The notes under the pieces are model-generated. The model saw only the letters and a list, made by a program, of their open reading frames with translations, had not been told where the DNA came from and made no database searches. The translations under genes were made by a program, and so were the position numbers. Shown here one piece after another: positions 26,837-37,675 of a stretch of DNA of 64,000 nucleotides; position 1 is the first letter of the stretch; each line of letters begins with the position of its first letter. Location of the stretch: NCBI RefSeq assembly GCF_019457475.1, contig NZ_CP080413.1, forward strand, positions 2,108,001 through 2,172,000. Reading direction: 5' to 3'. Source of the stretch: Shewanella acanthi. GTDB taxonomy: Bacteria > Pseudomonadota > Gammaproteobacteria > Enterobacterales > Shewanellaceae.

Positions 26837-28933
26837 ATGTTTATTCGACCATTCACCCGTAAACCAAGAGGCATGGCCTCAAAATGCCTAGCTAAGACCT
26901 TCACCCCCTCACTCGTTGCATTCACTATCGGCAGTTTTTTTGCATCGCAGGCCATGGCGCAAACCGTCAGTGTTAGTTCCCCCGATAAACAAATAGAAAT
27001 TCGCCTCAGTGATGATACTGGCAAACCCGAGTATCAGGTGAGTTTCCATGGCAAAACCGTTATTGAGCCAAGCCGTTTAGGGTTGGTGTTTGCAACCCTA
27101 GGTGAACTTGGCCAAGGCATGCAGATAAAATCGAGCCAAAGTCAAACCGCAGACCAGACTTGGCAGCAACCTTGGGGCGAGCAGGAATGGATCCGCGATC
27201 ACCATAACTCGCTCACCACAGTGTTAAGCAATGGCAAATATGACTTAACCCTCGAATTCAAAGCTTTTGATGATGGTGTTGGTTTTCGCTACTACTTAGC
27301 GGCACAATCAGCCCTTCCCGCAGGAACACCGCTTAATATCACCGATGAGATCACCGAGTTCAACGTAGGCCAAAGCGATAAGGCCACAGCCTGGTGGATC
27401 CCATCCCGCGGCTGGAACCGCTACGAATACTTGTATCGCACGACAAGCCTTAATCAAATCGACCGGGTGCATACACCTTTCACCTTTAAGCTCGGCGATG
27501 GCACACATTTAAGTATCCACGAGGCAGCGCTGGTGGACTATGCAGCGATGACGCTAGATCAGCAGCGTGACGGTAAGTTAAAAGCCGATCTCACGCCTTG
27601 GTCAGATGGCATTCGCGTTAAAACCCACGCAGGTTTTTATACCCCGTGGCGAACCATTCAAATTGCCGATAAAGCGACGGGGTTACTCAATTCACGTCTC
27701 ATCCTCAACTTAAATGAGCCGAATAAATTAGGTGATGTGTCTTGGGTGAAACCGGGAAAATACGTCGGTATTTGGTGGGGAATGCATCTCAATGAAAATA
27801 CCTGGGGTTCTGGCCCAAGCCACGGCGCCACCACCAGTGAAACCAAGCGCTATATGGACTTTGCCGCCACGTACAATTTCGATGGCGTGTTAGTCGAAGG
27901 TTGGAATAAAGGCTGGGACGGTGATTGGTTCCATAATGGCGATCAATTCAGCTTCACCGAAGCCTACGATGATTTCGATCTGTCCGCCATTACCGCCTAT
28001 GGCGCTAAAAAAGGCGTGCGCCTCATAGGTCACCATGAGACCGCAGGCTCAGTCACCCATTATCGTAAACAAATGGAAGATGCCTTCGCCCTCTATGAGA
28101 AACACGGCATCACCCAAGTCAAAACGGGTTATGTGGCGGACGGCGGTAATATCAAACGCATCGACGAGCATGGCATCGCCCGTAAGGAATGGCACGATGG
28201 CCAATTTATGGTGGGTGAATACTTAAATAACGTCCTTGAGGCGGCAAAACACCATATCAGCATCAATACCCACGAGCCGATTAAAGACACAGGCCTGCGC
28301 CGTACCTACCCTAACTGGATTGCCCGCGAAGGTGCCCGAGGTCAGGAATACAATGCCTGGGGCAGCCCACCAAACAGCCCTGAACACACGGCCATGTTGC
28401 CTTTCACCCGTATGCTAGCAGGTCCAATGGACTTTACGCCGGGCATTTTCGACCTCGCGCCAAAAGGGCTAGACGCCGAAAATCGCGTGCAAACCACACT
28501 GATGAAACAGCTCGCCCTCTATGTCGTACTTTACAGCCCAATCCAAATGGCAGCAGATTTACCACGCAATTACGGTAAACACATGGATGCGTTTCAGTTT
28601 ATCCGCGATGTTCCAACGGATTGGTATCAAAGTATCGCCCTTGCGGGGGAAGTCGGTGATTACGTGGTCTTTGCCCGTCAAGACAAGGCGCAAAAGGATT
28701 GGTTCTTGGGGGCGCTGACCGATGAGAAGCCGCGTAATGTCACGATCAAACTGGATTTCCTCGAACCCGCTAAACGTTATCAGGCGCAAATTTACCGCGA
28801 CGGCGCTAAGGCCGATTGGAAAACCAATCCCTACGACTATGTTATTGAAACCAAAGAAGTGAATGCAAAGGACAGTCTCACTCTTAACATGGCAAGCAGT
28901 GGCGGCACCGCCATTCGCTTTAAGCAGCTTTAA
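26837..28933 (+). CDS. Secreted GH97 glycoside hydrolase (SusB-like)
   Basis: A glycosidase of 698 residues from family GH97. The signal peptide ends near SQAMAQ (about residue 42). The N-terminal beta-sandwich runs from about 43 to 300, then a TIM barrel with GIWWGMHLNENTWGSGPSHG, and a C-terminal beta domain. INTHEPIKDTGLRRTYPNW and AREGARGQEYNAWG carry the two Glu positions used by the inverting, SusB-type alpha-glucosidase branch; retaining members have an Asp nucleophile elsewhere. A calcium-dependent alpha-glucosidase acting on malto-oligosaccharides is the best guess. It stands alone, without other starch genes. AGGGA precedes the ATG. Confidence 0.9.
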   Translation: MFIRPFTRKPRGMASKCLAKTFTPSLVAFTIGSFFASQAMAQTVSVSSPDKQIEIRLSDDTGKPEYQVSFHGKTVIEPSRLGLVFATLGELGQGMQIKSSQSQTADQTWQQPWGEQEWIRDHHNSLTTVLSNGKYDLTLEFKAFDDGVGFRYYLAAQSALPAGTPLNITDEITEFNVGQSDKATAWWIPSRGWNRYEYLYRTTSLNQIDRVHTPFTFKLGDGTHLSIHEAALVDYAAMTLDQQRDGKLKADLTPWSDGIRVKTHAGFYTPWRTIQIADKATGLLNSRLILNLNEPNKLGDVSWVKPGKYVGIWWGMHLNENTWGSGPSHGATTSETKRYMDFAATYNFDGVLVEGWNKGWDGDWFHNGDQFSFTEAYDDFDLSAITAYGAKKGVRLIGHHETAGSVTHYRKQMEDAFALYEKHGITQVKTGYVADGGNIKRIDEHGIARKEWHDGQFMVGEYLNNVLEAAKHHISINTHEPIKDTGLRRTYPNWIAREGARGQEYNAWGSPPNSPEHTAMLPFTRMLAGPMDFTPGIFDLAPKGLDAENRVQTTLMKQLALYVVLYSPIQMAADLPRNYGKHMDAFQFIRDVPTDWYQSIALAGEVGDYVVFARQDKAQKDWFLGALTDEKPRNVTIKLDFLEPAKRYQAQIYRDGAKADWKTNPYDYVIETKEVNAKDSLTLNMASSGGTAIRFKQL

Positions 28934-29023
28934 CCGAGTATAAGTATCACACTTCGTCGAAGCGGTTTTGATGATTGTTCAACGGCAATAATCAAAGTGG
29001 CGGGTATGAATCTATAAGTAGAT

Positions 29024-29062
29024 GGGCGCATTGAGGAGTAATAACGCAATGCGCCCTTTGTA
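29024..29062 (+). terminator. Terminator of the GH97 gene
   Basis: GGGCGCATTG pairs perfectly with CAATGCGCCC across a 13-base loop and is followed by TTTGTATTT, about 90 bases after the stop. Confidence 0.8.
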
Positions 29063-29082
29063 TTTGCAGCTTGAACCTAAAC

Positions 29083-29113
29083 AAAAGGCCAAGCAAAAGC
29101 TTGGCCTTTTTAA
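29083..29113. terminator. Terminator of the nap operon
   Basis: The stem AAAAGGCCAAGC-aaa-GCTTGGCCTTTT has T-rich tails on both sides. It lies 18 bases after the napC stop on the minus strand. Confidence 0.85.
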
Positions 29114-29130
29114 AGGATGGTCATTACAGA

Positions 29131-29718
29131 CTAGAAGCCTTTCACCCCTGACATATCGGGTAAATGATGCGCTATGCCCTTATGACAGTCGATACAGGTT
29201 TTCTCGCCACTGGCTAAGGATGTCGAGTGCATCTGCGCGGCCCTTGGAGACTGTCTGGTAAAGTCCATATAGGTAAAGTTATGGCAATTACGACATTCGA
29301 GTGAGTCATTCGCCTTTAACCTATCCCATTCATGCTCTGCCAACTCGCGACGTTTGCTTTCAAACTTTTCGCGGGTATTAATGGTGCCGAACACTTTGCC
29401 CCACACTTCCTTCGATGCTTGCATCTTACGGGCAATTTTATCTGTCCAGTTATGCGGCACATGGCAATCTGGGCACGTTGCTCTCACACCACTGCGGTTG
29501 GTGAAATGGATGGTCGTCTGTAACTCTTGATAGACGTTATTTTCCATTTCGTGGCAACCGATACAAAACTCCTCCCTGTTAGTGTGTTCCAGCGCCGTGT
29601 TAAAACCACCCCAGAAGATCACCCCCGCAATAAAGCCCCCTAAGGTTAAAAACCCTAAACTATAGTGCACACTTGGACGATTAAGCACTTGCCAGATTTT
29701 TTTGAGTTTATCTAACAT
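29131..29718 (-). CDS. napC: Membrane-anchored tetraheme quinol dehydrogenase NapC
   Basis: An inner-membrane c-type cytochrome of 195 residues of the NapC/NirT family that oxidises quinol and passes electrons to NapAB. A single N-terminal membrane anchor (about 19-38, [20 protein letters not shown]) is followed by four CxxCH heme sites: CIGCH, CPDCH, CRNCH and CIDCH. This is the last gene of napEDABC, 8 bases after napB. Shewanella also uses CymA for this role, so NapC may be partly redundant; that is known from the genus and cannot be seen here. Confidence 0.96.
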   Translation of the reverse strand: MLDKLKKIWQVLNRPSVHYSLGFLTLGGFIAGVIFWGGFNTALEHTNREEFCIGCHEMENNVYQELQTTIHFTNRSGVRATCPDCHVPHNWTDKIARKMQASKEVWGKVFGTINTREKFESKRRELAEHEWDRLKANDSLECRNCHNFTYMDFTRQSPRAAQMHSTSLASGEKTCIDCHKGIAHHLPDMSGVKGF

Positions 29719-29726
29719 GCTGACTC

Positions 29727-30212
29727 CTAATGGCTTTTCTGTTCTGCATTGGCTTTAATCAGATGATCCATATCCACAAAGTCGTTCTCGACCAACAGTT
29801 TTGCATCTAACTGAGGCACATGACATTGAGTGCAAAAATAACGTCTTGGAGAAAGCTCTGCTAAAAAGTTGTTATCCCTATCCATATAGTGAGTCACACT
29901 GACCATAGGTGCTTGAGACTCGCCAGTGCGGTGTCTCGCATGGCAAGCCATACACTTATTGACCTTTAGATCGAGCTGATAGCCATCGATCTTATGCGGG
30001 ATAACGGGTGGCTGCATTGGGTAATTACGCACTTGCTTAACGTCTTTATTGAGCACCGCTTGCATCGCTGGCGGTGTCAACTCAACATCGATCGGTGCCT
30101 TACGTAGAGTATCGATTTTGTCATCGGGAATACTGTTTGCCGATACGCCGCTCATCATCAATGTGCCGAAGGCCAGTAAACCCAGTGTTGAAATTAATTT
30201 GAATGTTTTCAT
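29727..30212 (-). CDS. napB: Periplasmic nitrate reductase diheme subunit NapB
   Basis: A periplasmic diheme cytochrome c of 161 residues that donates electrons to NapA. It has a signal peptide ([20 protein letters not shown], cut near VSANS) and two heme-binding sites, CMACH and [23 protein letters not shown] and [15 protein letters not shown] are family blocks that include the axial-ligand histidines. It starts 10 bases after the napA stop. Confidence 0.96.
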   Translation of the reverse strand: MKTFKLISTLGLLAFGTLMMSGVSANSIPDDKIDTLRKAPIDVELTPPAMQAVLNKDVKQVRNYPMQPPVIPHKIDGYQLDLKVNKCMACHARHRTGESQAPMVSVTHYMDRDNNFLAELSPRRYFCTQCHVPQLDAKLLVENDFVDMDHLIKANAEQKSH

Positions 30213-30222
30213 CCTGTACTCC

Positions 30223-32718
30223 TTATGCCTTGACGATTTTCACAGCACATTTCTTAAAGTCGGTTTGTTTTGACAGCGGATCTGTCGCATCAAGGGTGAC
30301 TTTATTAATCAGCTGGCTGGCATCAAACCAAGGCACAAACACTAAACCCACTGGCGGTTTGTTACGACCACGGGTTTCAACACGGGTTTTAATCTCACCC
30401 CGGCGAGAGATAACTCTAACTTCATCGCCACGGCGTAAACCGCGTTTTTTCGCATCTTCAGGGTGCATAAAACACACCGCATCGGGGAAGGCACGATAGA
30501 GTTCAGGTACGCGTTGTGTCATTGAACCAGAATGCCAATGCTCCAGCACTCGACCTGTTGATAACCAGATATCGTATTCGTCATCGGGCGATTCCGCTGG
30601 TGGCTCAAATGGCAGGGCAAAAATGACCGCGCGACCATCGGGTTTACCGTAGAACTCAAAACCCTTGCCTAGTTTAACATAGGGGTCACTTCCTTCACGG
30701 AAACGCCATTTGGTTTCTTTACCATCGACAACTGGCCAGCGAATACCATGGGCTTCGTGGTAGGCATCGAACGGCGCTAAGTCGTGACCATGACCTCGAC
30801 CAAAGGTCGCATATTCTTCAAACAAGCCTTTTTGCACGTAGAAGCCAAAGTGTTTAGCTTCGTTATTCATAAACTTAGGATCGGTATCACTCAGTGGGAA
30901 TTTGTCGACATTACCGTTCATGTACAACACTTCGAATAGGGTTTTGCCCTTAAACTCAGGATTGGCCGCTAACACTTCCTTCGGCCACACTTCATCGGTG
31001 GTGAAGCGTTTTGAGAACTCCATTAACTGCCATAGATCCGAATGGGACTCGCCCGGTGCTTGTACCATTTGGTGCCAGAACTGGGTACGACGTTCGGCGT
31101 TGCCATAGGCGCCTTCTTTTTCAACCCACATTGCGGTGGGTAGAATTAAATCTGCGGCTTGAGTGGTAACCGTTGGGTAAGCATCGGAGACAACAATAAA
31201 GTTAGCGGGATTGCGATAGCCTGGAAGCCCTTCTTCATTGATGTTCGGGCCAGCTTGCATATTGTTATTCACTTGCACCCAGTAGCAGTTCAAGTCGCCA
31301 TCTTTCAGGCGGCGATTTTGTTCAACCGCATGGTAGCCCGGTTTTGGCGGAATAATGCCACTTGGGATTTTCCAAATCTCTTCAGCGTGTTTTCTGTGCT
31401 CAGGATTCGTTACGACCATATCTGCTGGTAGACGGTGTGAGAAGGTACCGACTTCTCGGGCAGTACCGCAGGCCGAAGGTTGACCGGTTAAGGAGAACGG
31501 ACTGTTACCGGGCGTTGAAATCTTACCTGTCAGTAAATGAATGTTATAAATCAGGTTATTACACCACACACCACGGGTATGTTGGTTAAAGCCCATGGTC
31601 CAAAATGAGGTCACTTTAGTATCGGGATCGGCGTACAATTTAGCCAGTGCAATCAACTTATCCTCTGGCACACCTGACATCTTACTGACTTTCTCAACCG
31701 TGTACTCAGCGACAAACGACTTGAAGGTATCAAAGTCGATTGGGGTAGAATCCCCCGCCGTCTTCACATTTTTGGCTTTTTGTTCAAGCGGATGAGTTGG
31801 ACGTAAACCGTAACCAATGTCTGTGGTACCTTTGTGGAAGTTGACGTGTTTGTTCACGAAGTCCCAATTCACTTTATCGTTTTGAATGATGTAGTTAGCG
31901 ATAAAGTTTAGAATGGCCAAGTCGGTTTGCGGCGTGAACACCATAGGGATATCCGCTAAATCGAATGAACGGTGCTCGAAGGTAGACAGCACTGCCACTT
32001 TTACATGGGGAGCACTGAGGCGACGATCAGTCACGCGAGTCCACAGAATTGGGTGCATTTCGGCCATATTGGAGCCCCAAAGCACGAAGGCATCAGCCGC
32101 TTCCATATCATCGTAACAGCCCATTGGCTCATCGATACCGAAGGTACGCATAAAGCCCACAACCGCAGAAGCCATACAGTGACGCGCATTCGGGTCGATA
32201 TTGTTAGAGCCAAAACCTGCCTTCATCAATTTAACGGCAGCATAACCTTCCCACACAGTCCATTGGCCAGAACCAAACATGCCCACCGCTGTTGGTCCCT
32301 TAGCGTTAATCGTCTCTTTCCATTTTTGCGCCATGATATCAAAAGCGCTATCCCAACTGATGGGGGTAAACTCACCGTGTTTGTCATATTGACCATTGGT
32401 CATTCTCAGCATTGGCGTGGTTAAACGGTCGCTGCCATACATGATTTTCGATAAAAAATAGCCTTTTATACAGTTCAGACCACGGTTAACTTCACTGTTG
32501 GCATCGCCATGGGTGGCAACCACTTTGCCATCACGGGTGGCCACGATAACCGAGCATCCGGTACCACAAAAACGGCACGGCGCTTTATTCCACTCTAATT
32601 TGGTTTGCTCAGAACTGGTGATCAAATTACTTGCCCCAGCAGGTAGGGCTAAGCCTGCAGCTCCGGCTGCAGCAATCACGGCATTCGCTTTGATAAAGTC
32701 ACGTCTATTCATGTTCAT
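30223..32718 (-). CDS. napA: Periplasmic nitrate reductase catalytic subunit NapA
   Basis: A molybdoenzyme of 831 residues that reduces nitrate to nitrite in the periplasm. A twin-arginine signal ([20 protein letters not shown]) exports the folded protein. The [4Fe-4S] cluster ligands are Cys48, Cys51 and Cys55 in CRFCGTGC and Cys83 in NCIKGYF. The molybdenum-ligand Cys is at about 181 in [18 protein letters not shown]. Bis-MGD-binding blocks such as [13 protein letters not shown] and the C-terminal molydopterin-binding domain ([20 protein letters not shown]) are present. Its ATG overlaps the napD stop by 4 bases. Confidence 0.98.
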   Translation of the reverse strand: MNMNRRDFIKANAVIAAAGAAGLALPAGASNLITSSEQTKLEWNKAPCRFCGTGCSVIVATRDGKVVATHGDANSEVNRGLNCIKGYFLSKIMYGSDRLTTPMLRMTNGQYDKHGEFTPISWDSAFDIMAQKWKETINAKGPTAVGMFGSGQWTVWEGYAAVKLMKAGFGSNNIDPNARHCMASAVVGFMRTFGIDEPMGCYDDMEAADAFVLWGSNMAEMHPILWTRVTDRRLSAPHVKVAVLSTFEHRSFDLADIPMVFTPQTDLAILNFIANYIIQNDKVNWDFVNKHVNFHKGTTDIGYGLRPTHPLEQKAKNVKTAGDSTPIDFDTFKSFVAEYTVEKVSKMSGVPEDKLIALAKLYADPDTKVTSFWTMGFNQHTRGVWCNNLIYNIHLLTGKISTPGNSPFSLTGQPSACGTAREVGTFSHRLPADMVVTNPEHRKHAEEIWKIPSGIIPPKPGYHAVEQNRRLKDGDLNCYWVQVNNNMQAGPNINEEGLPGYRNPANFIVVSDAYPTVTTQAADLILPTAMWVEKEGAYGNAERRTQFWHQMVQAPGESHSDLWQLMEFSKRFTTDEVWPKEVLAANPEFKGKTLFEVLYMNGNVDKFPLSDTDPKFMNNEAKHFGFYVQKGLFEEYATFGRGHGHDLAPFDAYHEAHGIRWPVVDGKETKWRFREGSDPYVKLGKGFEFYGKPDGRAVIFALPFEPPAESPDDEYDIWLSTGRVLEHWHSGSMTQRVPELYRAFPDAVCFMHPEDAKKRGLRRGDEVRVISRRGEIKTRVETRGRNKPPVGLVFVPWFDASQLINKVTLDATDPLSKQTDFKKCAVKIVKA

Positions 32719-32972
32719 TCTTCACCTTCTTCGAGTTGTTCACTCTGGTGGTAAACCATGGTGGCGGATAGGACGCCAGGAATGGCATTGATTTTTTCGA
32801 TACCGTCCATCAAGGCACGTTGGGAATCACCTTCAAGTACGACAACGAGTTTTACGTTGTTATTGACAGAGAGTTCGGCATTTTCAATCGCCATAATGTG
32901 CTGCCTAACGTCTGCCATTTTCTGTGGCATAACTTGCACCACGAGACTTGTGATATGAAGCTCTTTACTCAT
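32715..32972 (-). CDS. napD: NapA signal-peptide-binding chaperone NapD
   Basis: A small cytoplasmic chaperone of 85 residues that binds the twin-arginine signal of NapA and holds back export until the cofactor is inserted. The ferredoxin-like fold is visible as [37 protein letters not shown] and [14 protein letters not shown]. Position in the operon, between napE and napA with a 4-base overlap to napA, supports the call. Confidence 0.95.
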   Translation of the reverse strand: MSKELHITSLVVQVMPQKMADVRQHIMAIENAELSVNNNVKLVVVLEGDSQRALMDGIEKINAIPGVLSATMVYHQSEQLEEGEE

Positions 32973-33016
32973 CTGACACTCCGCATAAAAACCTGTAGTT
33001 ATTGTTCTTTTTTGAG

Positions 33017-33175
33017 TTAACCTGCCCCAGGTGGACCGGTAAATATTTGGCTAAACCAAATGGCGAAGCCCAATCCACTGACCAGCAACACCGAAAGCAG
33101 TGGTGCAAGAAATACGGTTAAAAAGATAAAAATTTTAAGTTCTAAGGATTTTTCTGCTGCGCTGTTAGCACTCAT
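33017..33175 (-). CDS. napE: Small membrane protein NapE
   Basis: A 52-residue protein that is easily missed because of its size. It begins MSANSAAEKSLELKIFIFLT and ends FTGPPGAG, with one long hydrophobic helix and a C-terminal FxxGPPG tail typical of NapE. The role of NapE is not established; it is a single-pass membrane protein found at the head of many nap operons. It is the first gene of napEDABC, 44 bases before napD, and lies downstream of an FNR/EtrA-like box. Confidence 0.9.
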   Translation of the reverse strand: MSANSAAEKSLELKIFIFLTVFLAPLLSVLLVSGLGFAIWFSQIFTGPPGAG

Positions 33176-33327
33176 GCGTCCTCCAAGAGACCGGTTCCTG
33201 TGATGGATAACTCTCTCGCCAATGCAGGAATAAAAGGTATATCGATTACATCTTTGATCTACATAGCAATCATAGCATTAAGCTGTTAACAAACTGTATA
33301 CCTCGTAATTGGTAAACCGAGCCTGAG

Positions 33328-33341
33328 TTGATCCAGATCAT
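33328..33341. promoter_or_regulatory. FNR/EtrA-type box upstream of napEDABC
   Basis: TTGAT-CCAG-ATCAT matches the FNR consensus TTGATnnnnATCAA at nine of ten half-site bases. It lies 153 bases before the napE start. EtrA is the Shewanella FNR homologue and controls anaerobic respiration genes, so oxygen-responsive control of nap is the inference. Confidence 0.65.
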
Positions 33342-33590
33342 CTATTTAGCGATATTTTCAGTTAGCTCATGGTTTTTAAGTACTTTAACAAGTTATTTGA
33401 GTAGCTTTTAATTGAATTAACTGATTAGGAATGACGCAGATTGATTAAGAAATGGCTTAAGCGGGGAATATAAATCACTGAACACAAGAACATTGTTGGC
33501 CTTGCTAGTGTGAAGTCGTGAACGGACAACAACTCGTTAAGAAAAAGAAGCTAAAGATACGGATTTTCCAATCACCTTTCTCCTCTAGAT

Positions 33591-33628
33591 AAAAAAGCCG
33601 AGTCAGTACGACACTGACTCGGCTTTCT
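33591..33628 (-). terminator. Terminator of hrpA
   Basis: AAAGCCGAGTCAGT pairs with ACTGACTCGGCTTT around a short loop, with an A-run on the left that reads as a T-run on the minus strand. It lies about 40 bases after the hrpA stop. Confidence 0.85.
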
Positions 33629-33666
33629 TAACGGGTAAAGTAAATGACGTGAATCGTTACGCGAAA

Positions 33667-36600
33667 TTAACTTAGCAGGATATGATTTAAAATCCGTTTT
33701 TCAGAAATCGGATATGCGGTACCAAGTGCCTGGGCAAAGCAAGACACACGGTATTCTTCGATCATCCAGCGCGCCTCAATCAGTGCAGCGGGGGTGGGCT
33801 GCGAGCGTGGCACCTTAGCCAATTGCGCAGTGAGTGCATCCTGCACCTTAGTGATACTTTGCATATGCAAACGGTCACGGGTCGGATCTACGGGCAGTTT
33901 CTCGATACGGGTTTCAATTGCCTTTAGGTAGCGCCCCACATCGCTTAACCGTTCCCAGCCACAGGCCTCAACAAATCCCTTGAACACTAAATGGTCTAAT
34001 TGGCTTTGAATATCACTCATCGCAAAGGCGACATCTAAACTAATTTTACCCTTAGTGCGCTTTTTAATCGCTTGGTAAATTGTGAGGATTTGCTCAACCT
34101 TTAACGCGATTTGTTCAGCCTTAGGATTAAGCTCCTGACGCACCCAATCCTTAGCTTGTTCGAACTGCGCCGCATCACGCACATCGAGCGCTTTCTCATC
34201 GAGAAGTTGCTGCACCGCCGCTGCAATAATGTCATCAATCAGAATCTGCACTTGGCCAAAAGGATTAAAATACATCGCCAGTTTTGCCTTGTTAGGCAGC
34301 GCCTGCTGCAGGTGTTTTACCGGTGATGGGATATTGAGTAACAGCAGTCGTCTTAAACCTTGGCGGTGGGCTGATTGTGCCTCAAATTCATCATCAAATA
34401 ATTTGATAGCAACTGAATCCTTATTATCAATTAGCGCAGGAAATGCCCGCACCTGATAATTACCCTTTTGCTGCTCAAACTGTTTCGGTAAGTCGCCAAA
34501 TGACCATTCGGTCAACGCTTCTTTCTCAATGCCCTTATCCGCTACCTGACGAATGGCCTTGGCTACTACGCCCTGCAGCTCGGCTTTTAAGGTATCAAGC
34601 ACCCGACCTTCGGCAATTAACTTACCCTTGTCGTCCTCAATCTTAAAATTGACCTGTAAATGCTGCCCTAGCTGAGTTAAATCAAAATCCTCAGGCGTGA
34701 CCTTAGTGCCACTCATGCGCAGTAACTGTTTGCACATGGCATCGAGCATACTGGCGCTAAAGGGTTGCATCGCCTGCACACAGGCGCGGGCATAATCCGG
34801 CGCGGGCACAAAGTTACGTCTTAATCCCTTAGGGAGGGATTTAATTAGCGCGACACATTTCTCCTCACGCATTCCCGCCACCAGCCAATCGAAATCGGTA
34901 TCATCGATTTGATTAAGTAGCGCCACCGGAATATGCACTGAAACACCATCATCTGTGGCAGCCGGATCGAAATGATAGCTAAGCTGCAGGCGGATATTGC
35001 CCTTATGCCAACTGTCCGGGAAATCGAGCGCAGAGATATGATCGGCACTGCGCTGCATTAACAGTGACTTATTAAAATCGAGTAAGTCGGGCTGAGTGCG
35101 GCGCGCTTCCTTCCACCAGGTAAAAAACTTAGGCGCATTGTAAATGCCCTCGGGAATACGTGGCTCATAGAAATCCATCAGCACTTGCTCGTCCACCAAA
35201 ATATCGCGGCGACGTGATTTATGCTCAAGTGCTTCAACGTCCTCGAGCAGCTTTTGGTTAGCAATAAAGAAGGCTTCTTTCGTCTGCAGTTGCCCTTCGG
35301 CCAGCGCGCTACGGATAAAAATCTCACGGGCTTCAATGGGATTAATCGGGCCATATTGCACACGGCGGCGGTGCACAACAGTTAGGCCATAGAGCACTTG
35401 GTTTTCAAGCGCAATCACACTGCCCTGCTTGGCCTCAAAATGGGGCTCTAAGTGATTCTTTTTAATCAGATGCACGGCTAATGGCTCGAGCCACTCTGGC
35501 TCAATTTTGGCGCAGCAGCGGGCAAAGAGTTTAGATGTTTCTGTCAGCTCCGCGGCCATGATCCACTTAGGGCCTTTTTTGGCTAAGGGCGAACCTGGGA
35601 ACACAAAAAACTTGCGGTTACGGGCACCTAAATATTCGTTGTTATTGTCCTTAAAGCCGATATGGCTTAGTAGTCCAGACAACAACGCGCGGTGCAGCGC
35701 ATCGTAACTTGCTGGCGTATCATTTAAACGCCACTTAAGGTCATGCACCGCCTGCTTAAGCTGAGTATATAAATCCTGCCATTCTCGCACGCGCAGGTAC
35801 GCTAGGTATTCATCGCGGCACTTTTTACGGAACTGACTGGCGGATAATTCCTTTTGTTGATCTTTCAAGTACTGCCACAGATTGACCCAGCCGACAAAGT
35901 CGGAATTTGCGTCAGCAAAGCGGCGATGGGCCTCATCGGACGCCTGCTTTTTATCCATCGGACGCTCGCGCGGATCCTGAATCGACAGGCCCGCGGCAAT
36001 CACTAACACTTCCTGTAAACAGCCAAGGCTATGACTCTCGACTACCATGCGCGCCAAGCGTGGGTCTACCGGAATTTGCGATAATTGACGCCCCAGCGGC
36101 GTTAATACCAGATTTCCCTTCTGCTGCTTAACCGCCTGTAATTCTTCAAGTAGTAAGAAACCATCGCGGATATGACGCGCATCGGGCGGCTCAATAAAAG
36201 GGAATGCACCGATATCGCCGAGGCCAATCGAGAGCATCTGCAAAATAACCGATGCAAGGTTGGTTCGCAGAATTTCAGGATCGGTAAAGGCTGGACGGCT
36301 ATTAAAATCCGCCTCGTCGTATAAACGAATACATATACCTGGCCCAACACGGCCGCAGCGACCTTGGCGCTGATTAGCACTCGCCTGTGAAATCGGCTCA
36401 ATTGGCAGACGCTGCACCTTAGTGCGGTAGCTATAACGGCTTATACGCGCCGTACCTGGGTCAATCACATAGCGGATGCCGGGCACAGTTAATGAAGTTT
36501 CAGCCACGTTAGTCGCCAGTACAATGCGACGGCCAGTGTGACTACTGAAGACCTTCGATTGCTCACCGTAGGAAAGCCGCGCATACAGCGGCAAAATCTC

Positions 36601-37548
36601 GGTATCGCGGTAATTACGTCGAGATAACTGCTCAGCGGTATCGCGAATTTCACGCTCACCGTTCATAAAAATCAGAATATCGCCAAGACCTTCGGCCACT
36701 AGCTCATCAACAGCAGCAAAGATACCTTCGATTTGGTCGAGATCTGCCTCGCTGTCTTGCACTAATGGGCGATAGCGGGTTTCAACCGGATAGGTACGGC
36801 CCGAGACTTCGATAATAGGCGCATTATTGAAATGCTTAGAGAAACGCTCTACATCGATGGTTGCCGAGGTGATGATAACTTTGAGATCGGGGCGCTTCTT
36901 AAGAATTTGCTTTAAGTAACCCAAGATAAAATCGATGTTAAGACTGCGCTCGTGCGCCTCGTCGATAATGATTGTATCGTATTGATCCAAATAGCGATCC
37001 GATGTGAGCTCCGCCAGTAAAATACCGTCGGTCATCAGCTTAATGTAGGACTCACTCTTGAGTGCATCGGCGAAACGCACCTTAAAGCCGACGACTTCGC
37101 CGAGCGGGCTTTGCAATTCTTCGGCAACACGACTCGCCACACTGCGCGCCGCTAACCGCCTTGGTTGGGTATGGCCGATAAATCCGCGGCTGCCTAAGCC
37201 TAATTCCAAACAGATTTTAGGAAGCTGGGTGGTTTTACCCGACCCCGTTTCACCGGCGATAATCACGACTTGGTTCTCACTGATGGCTTTAGCGATTTCA
37301 TCGCGCATGCCGCTCACGGGCAAATTGTCGGGATAATGGATTTTAGGGCGAGCCTTAAGACGTTGCTCTACCTTTTCGAACGCTGCTTGCGCCTGCTCAG
37401 CAAGTTTAGCTAATTCTTGGGTTTTCTTATCAGAATCGGCTTCTTTATTGAGCTTAAATAAACGGCGGCGGATCCGCGAGGCATCACTTTGAAAGCACTG
37501 CTTGAGAAAAGCGCTCGATAGCGGATGAGTGTCAGAGTTCAAAACCAA
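33667..37548 (-). CDS. hrpA: ATP-dependent RNA helicase HrpA
   Basis: A DEAH-box RNA helicase of 1293 residues, the usual size of HrpA. Walker A is GETGSGKTTQ (99-108), the DEAH box is at 196-199 (IIIDEAHERS), motif III is SAT at 228-230, and motif VI is QRQGRCGRVGPG. The helicase-associated and OB-fold regions follow, and the large C-terminal DUF3418 domain ends with RWMIEEYRVSCFAQALGT, a strongly conserved HrpA block. HrpA acts on mRNA and has been linked to rescue of stalled or collided ribosomes and fimbrial mRNA processing in E. coli. Confidence 0.97.
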   Translation of the reverse strand: MVLNSDTHPLSSAFLKQCFQSDASRIRRRLFKLNKEADSDKKTQELAKLAEQAQAAFEKVEQRLKARPKIHYPDNLPVSGMRDEIAKAISENQVVIIAGETGSGKTTQLPKICLELGLGSRGFIGHTQPRRLAARSVASRVAEELQSPLGEVVGFKVRFADALKSESYIKLMTDGILLAELTSDRYLDQYDTIIIDEAHERSLNIDFILGYLKQILKKRPDLKVIITSATIDVERFSKHFNNAPIIEVSGRTYPVETRYRPLVQDSEADLDQIEGIFAAVDELVAEGLGDILIFMNGEREIRDTAEQLSRRNYRDTEILPLYARLSYGEQSKVFSSHTGRRIVLATNVAETSLTVPGIRYVIDPGTARISRYSYRTKVQRLPIEPISQASANQRQGRCGRVGPGICIRLYDEADFNSRPAFTDPEILRTNLASVILQMLSIGLGDIGAFPFIEPPDARHIRDGFLLLEELQAVKQQKGNLVLTPLGRQLSQIPVDPRLARMVVESHSLGCLQEVLVIAAGLSIQDPRERPMDKKQASDEAHRRFADANSDFVGWVNLWQYLKDQQKELSASQFRKKCRDEYLAYLRVREWQDLYTQLKQAVHDLKWRLNDTPASYDALHRALLSGLLSHIGFKDNNNEYLGARNRKFFVFPGSPLAKKGPKWIMAAELTETSKLFARCCAKIEPEWLEPLAVHLIKKNHLEPHFEAKQGSVIALENQVLYGLTVVHRRRVQYGPINPIEAREIFIRSALAEGQLQTKEAFFIANQKLLEDVEALEHKSRRRDILVDEQVLMDFYEPRIPEGIYNAPKFFTWWKEARRTQPDLLDFNKSLLMQRSADHISALDFPDSWHKGNIRLQLSYHFDPAATDDGVSVHIPVALLNQIDDTDFDWLVAGMREEKCVALIKSLPKGLRRNFVPAPDYARACVQAMQPFSASMLDAMCKQLLRMSGTKVTPEDFDLTQLGQHLQVNFKIEDDKGKLIAEGRVLDTLKAELQGVVAKAIRQVADKGIEKEALTEWSFGDLPKQFEQQKGNYQVRAFPALIDNKDSVAIKLFDDEFEAQSAHRQGLRRLLLLNIPSPVKHLQQALPNKAKLAMYFNPFGQVQILIDDIIAAAVQQLLDEKALDVRDAAQFEQAKDWVRQELNPKAEQIALKVEQILTIYQAIKKRTKGKISLDVAFAMSDIQSQLDHLVFKGFVEACGWERLSDVGRYLKAIETRIEKLPVDPTRDRLHMQSITKVQDALTAQLAKVPRSQPTPAALIEARWMIEEYRVSCFAQALGTAYPISEKRILNHILLS

Positions 37549-37675
37549 ATTCCATTGCTAGCATCGAAAGCTGCGATCCTAGCAAGGAATGTGGCGTATT
37601 GGTACGACTAATTTGACATCAACAGGATGAAAACTAGACAAAATAATCCGCCAATGAAAGGCTTAGCTTAAATAG

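Noticed and set aside
34111..37336. Several plus-strand open frames across hrpA
   Set aside because: They lie wholly inside a conserved helicase gene on the other strand and have no independent support.
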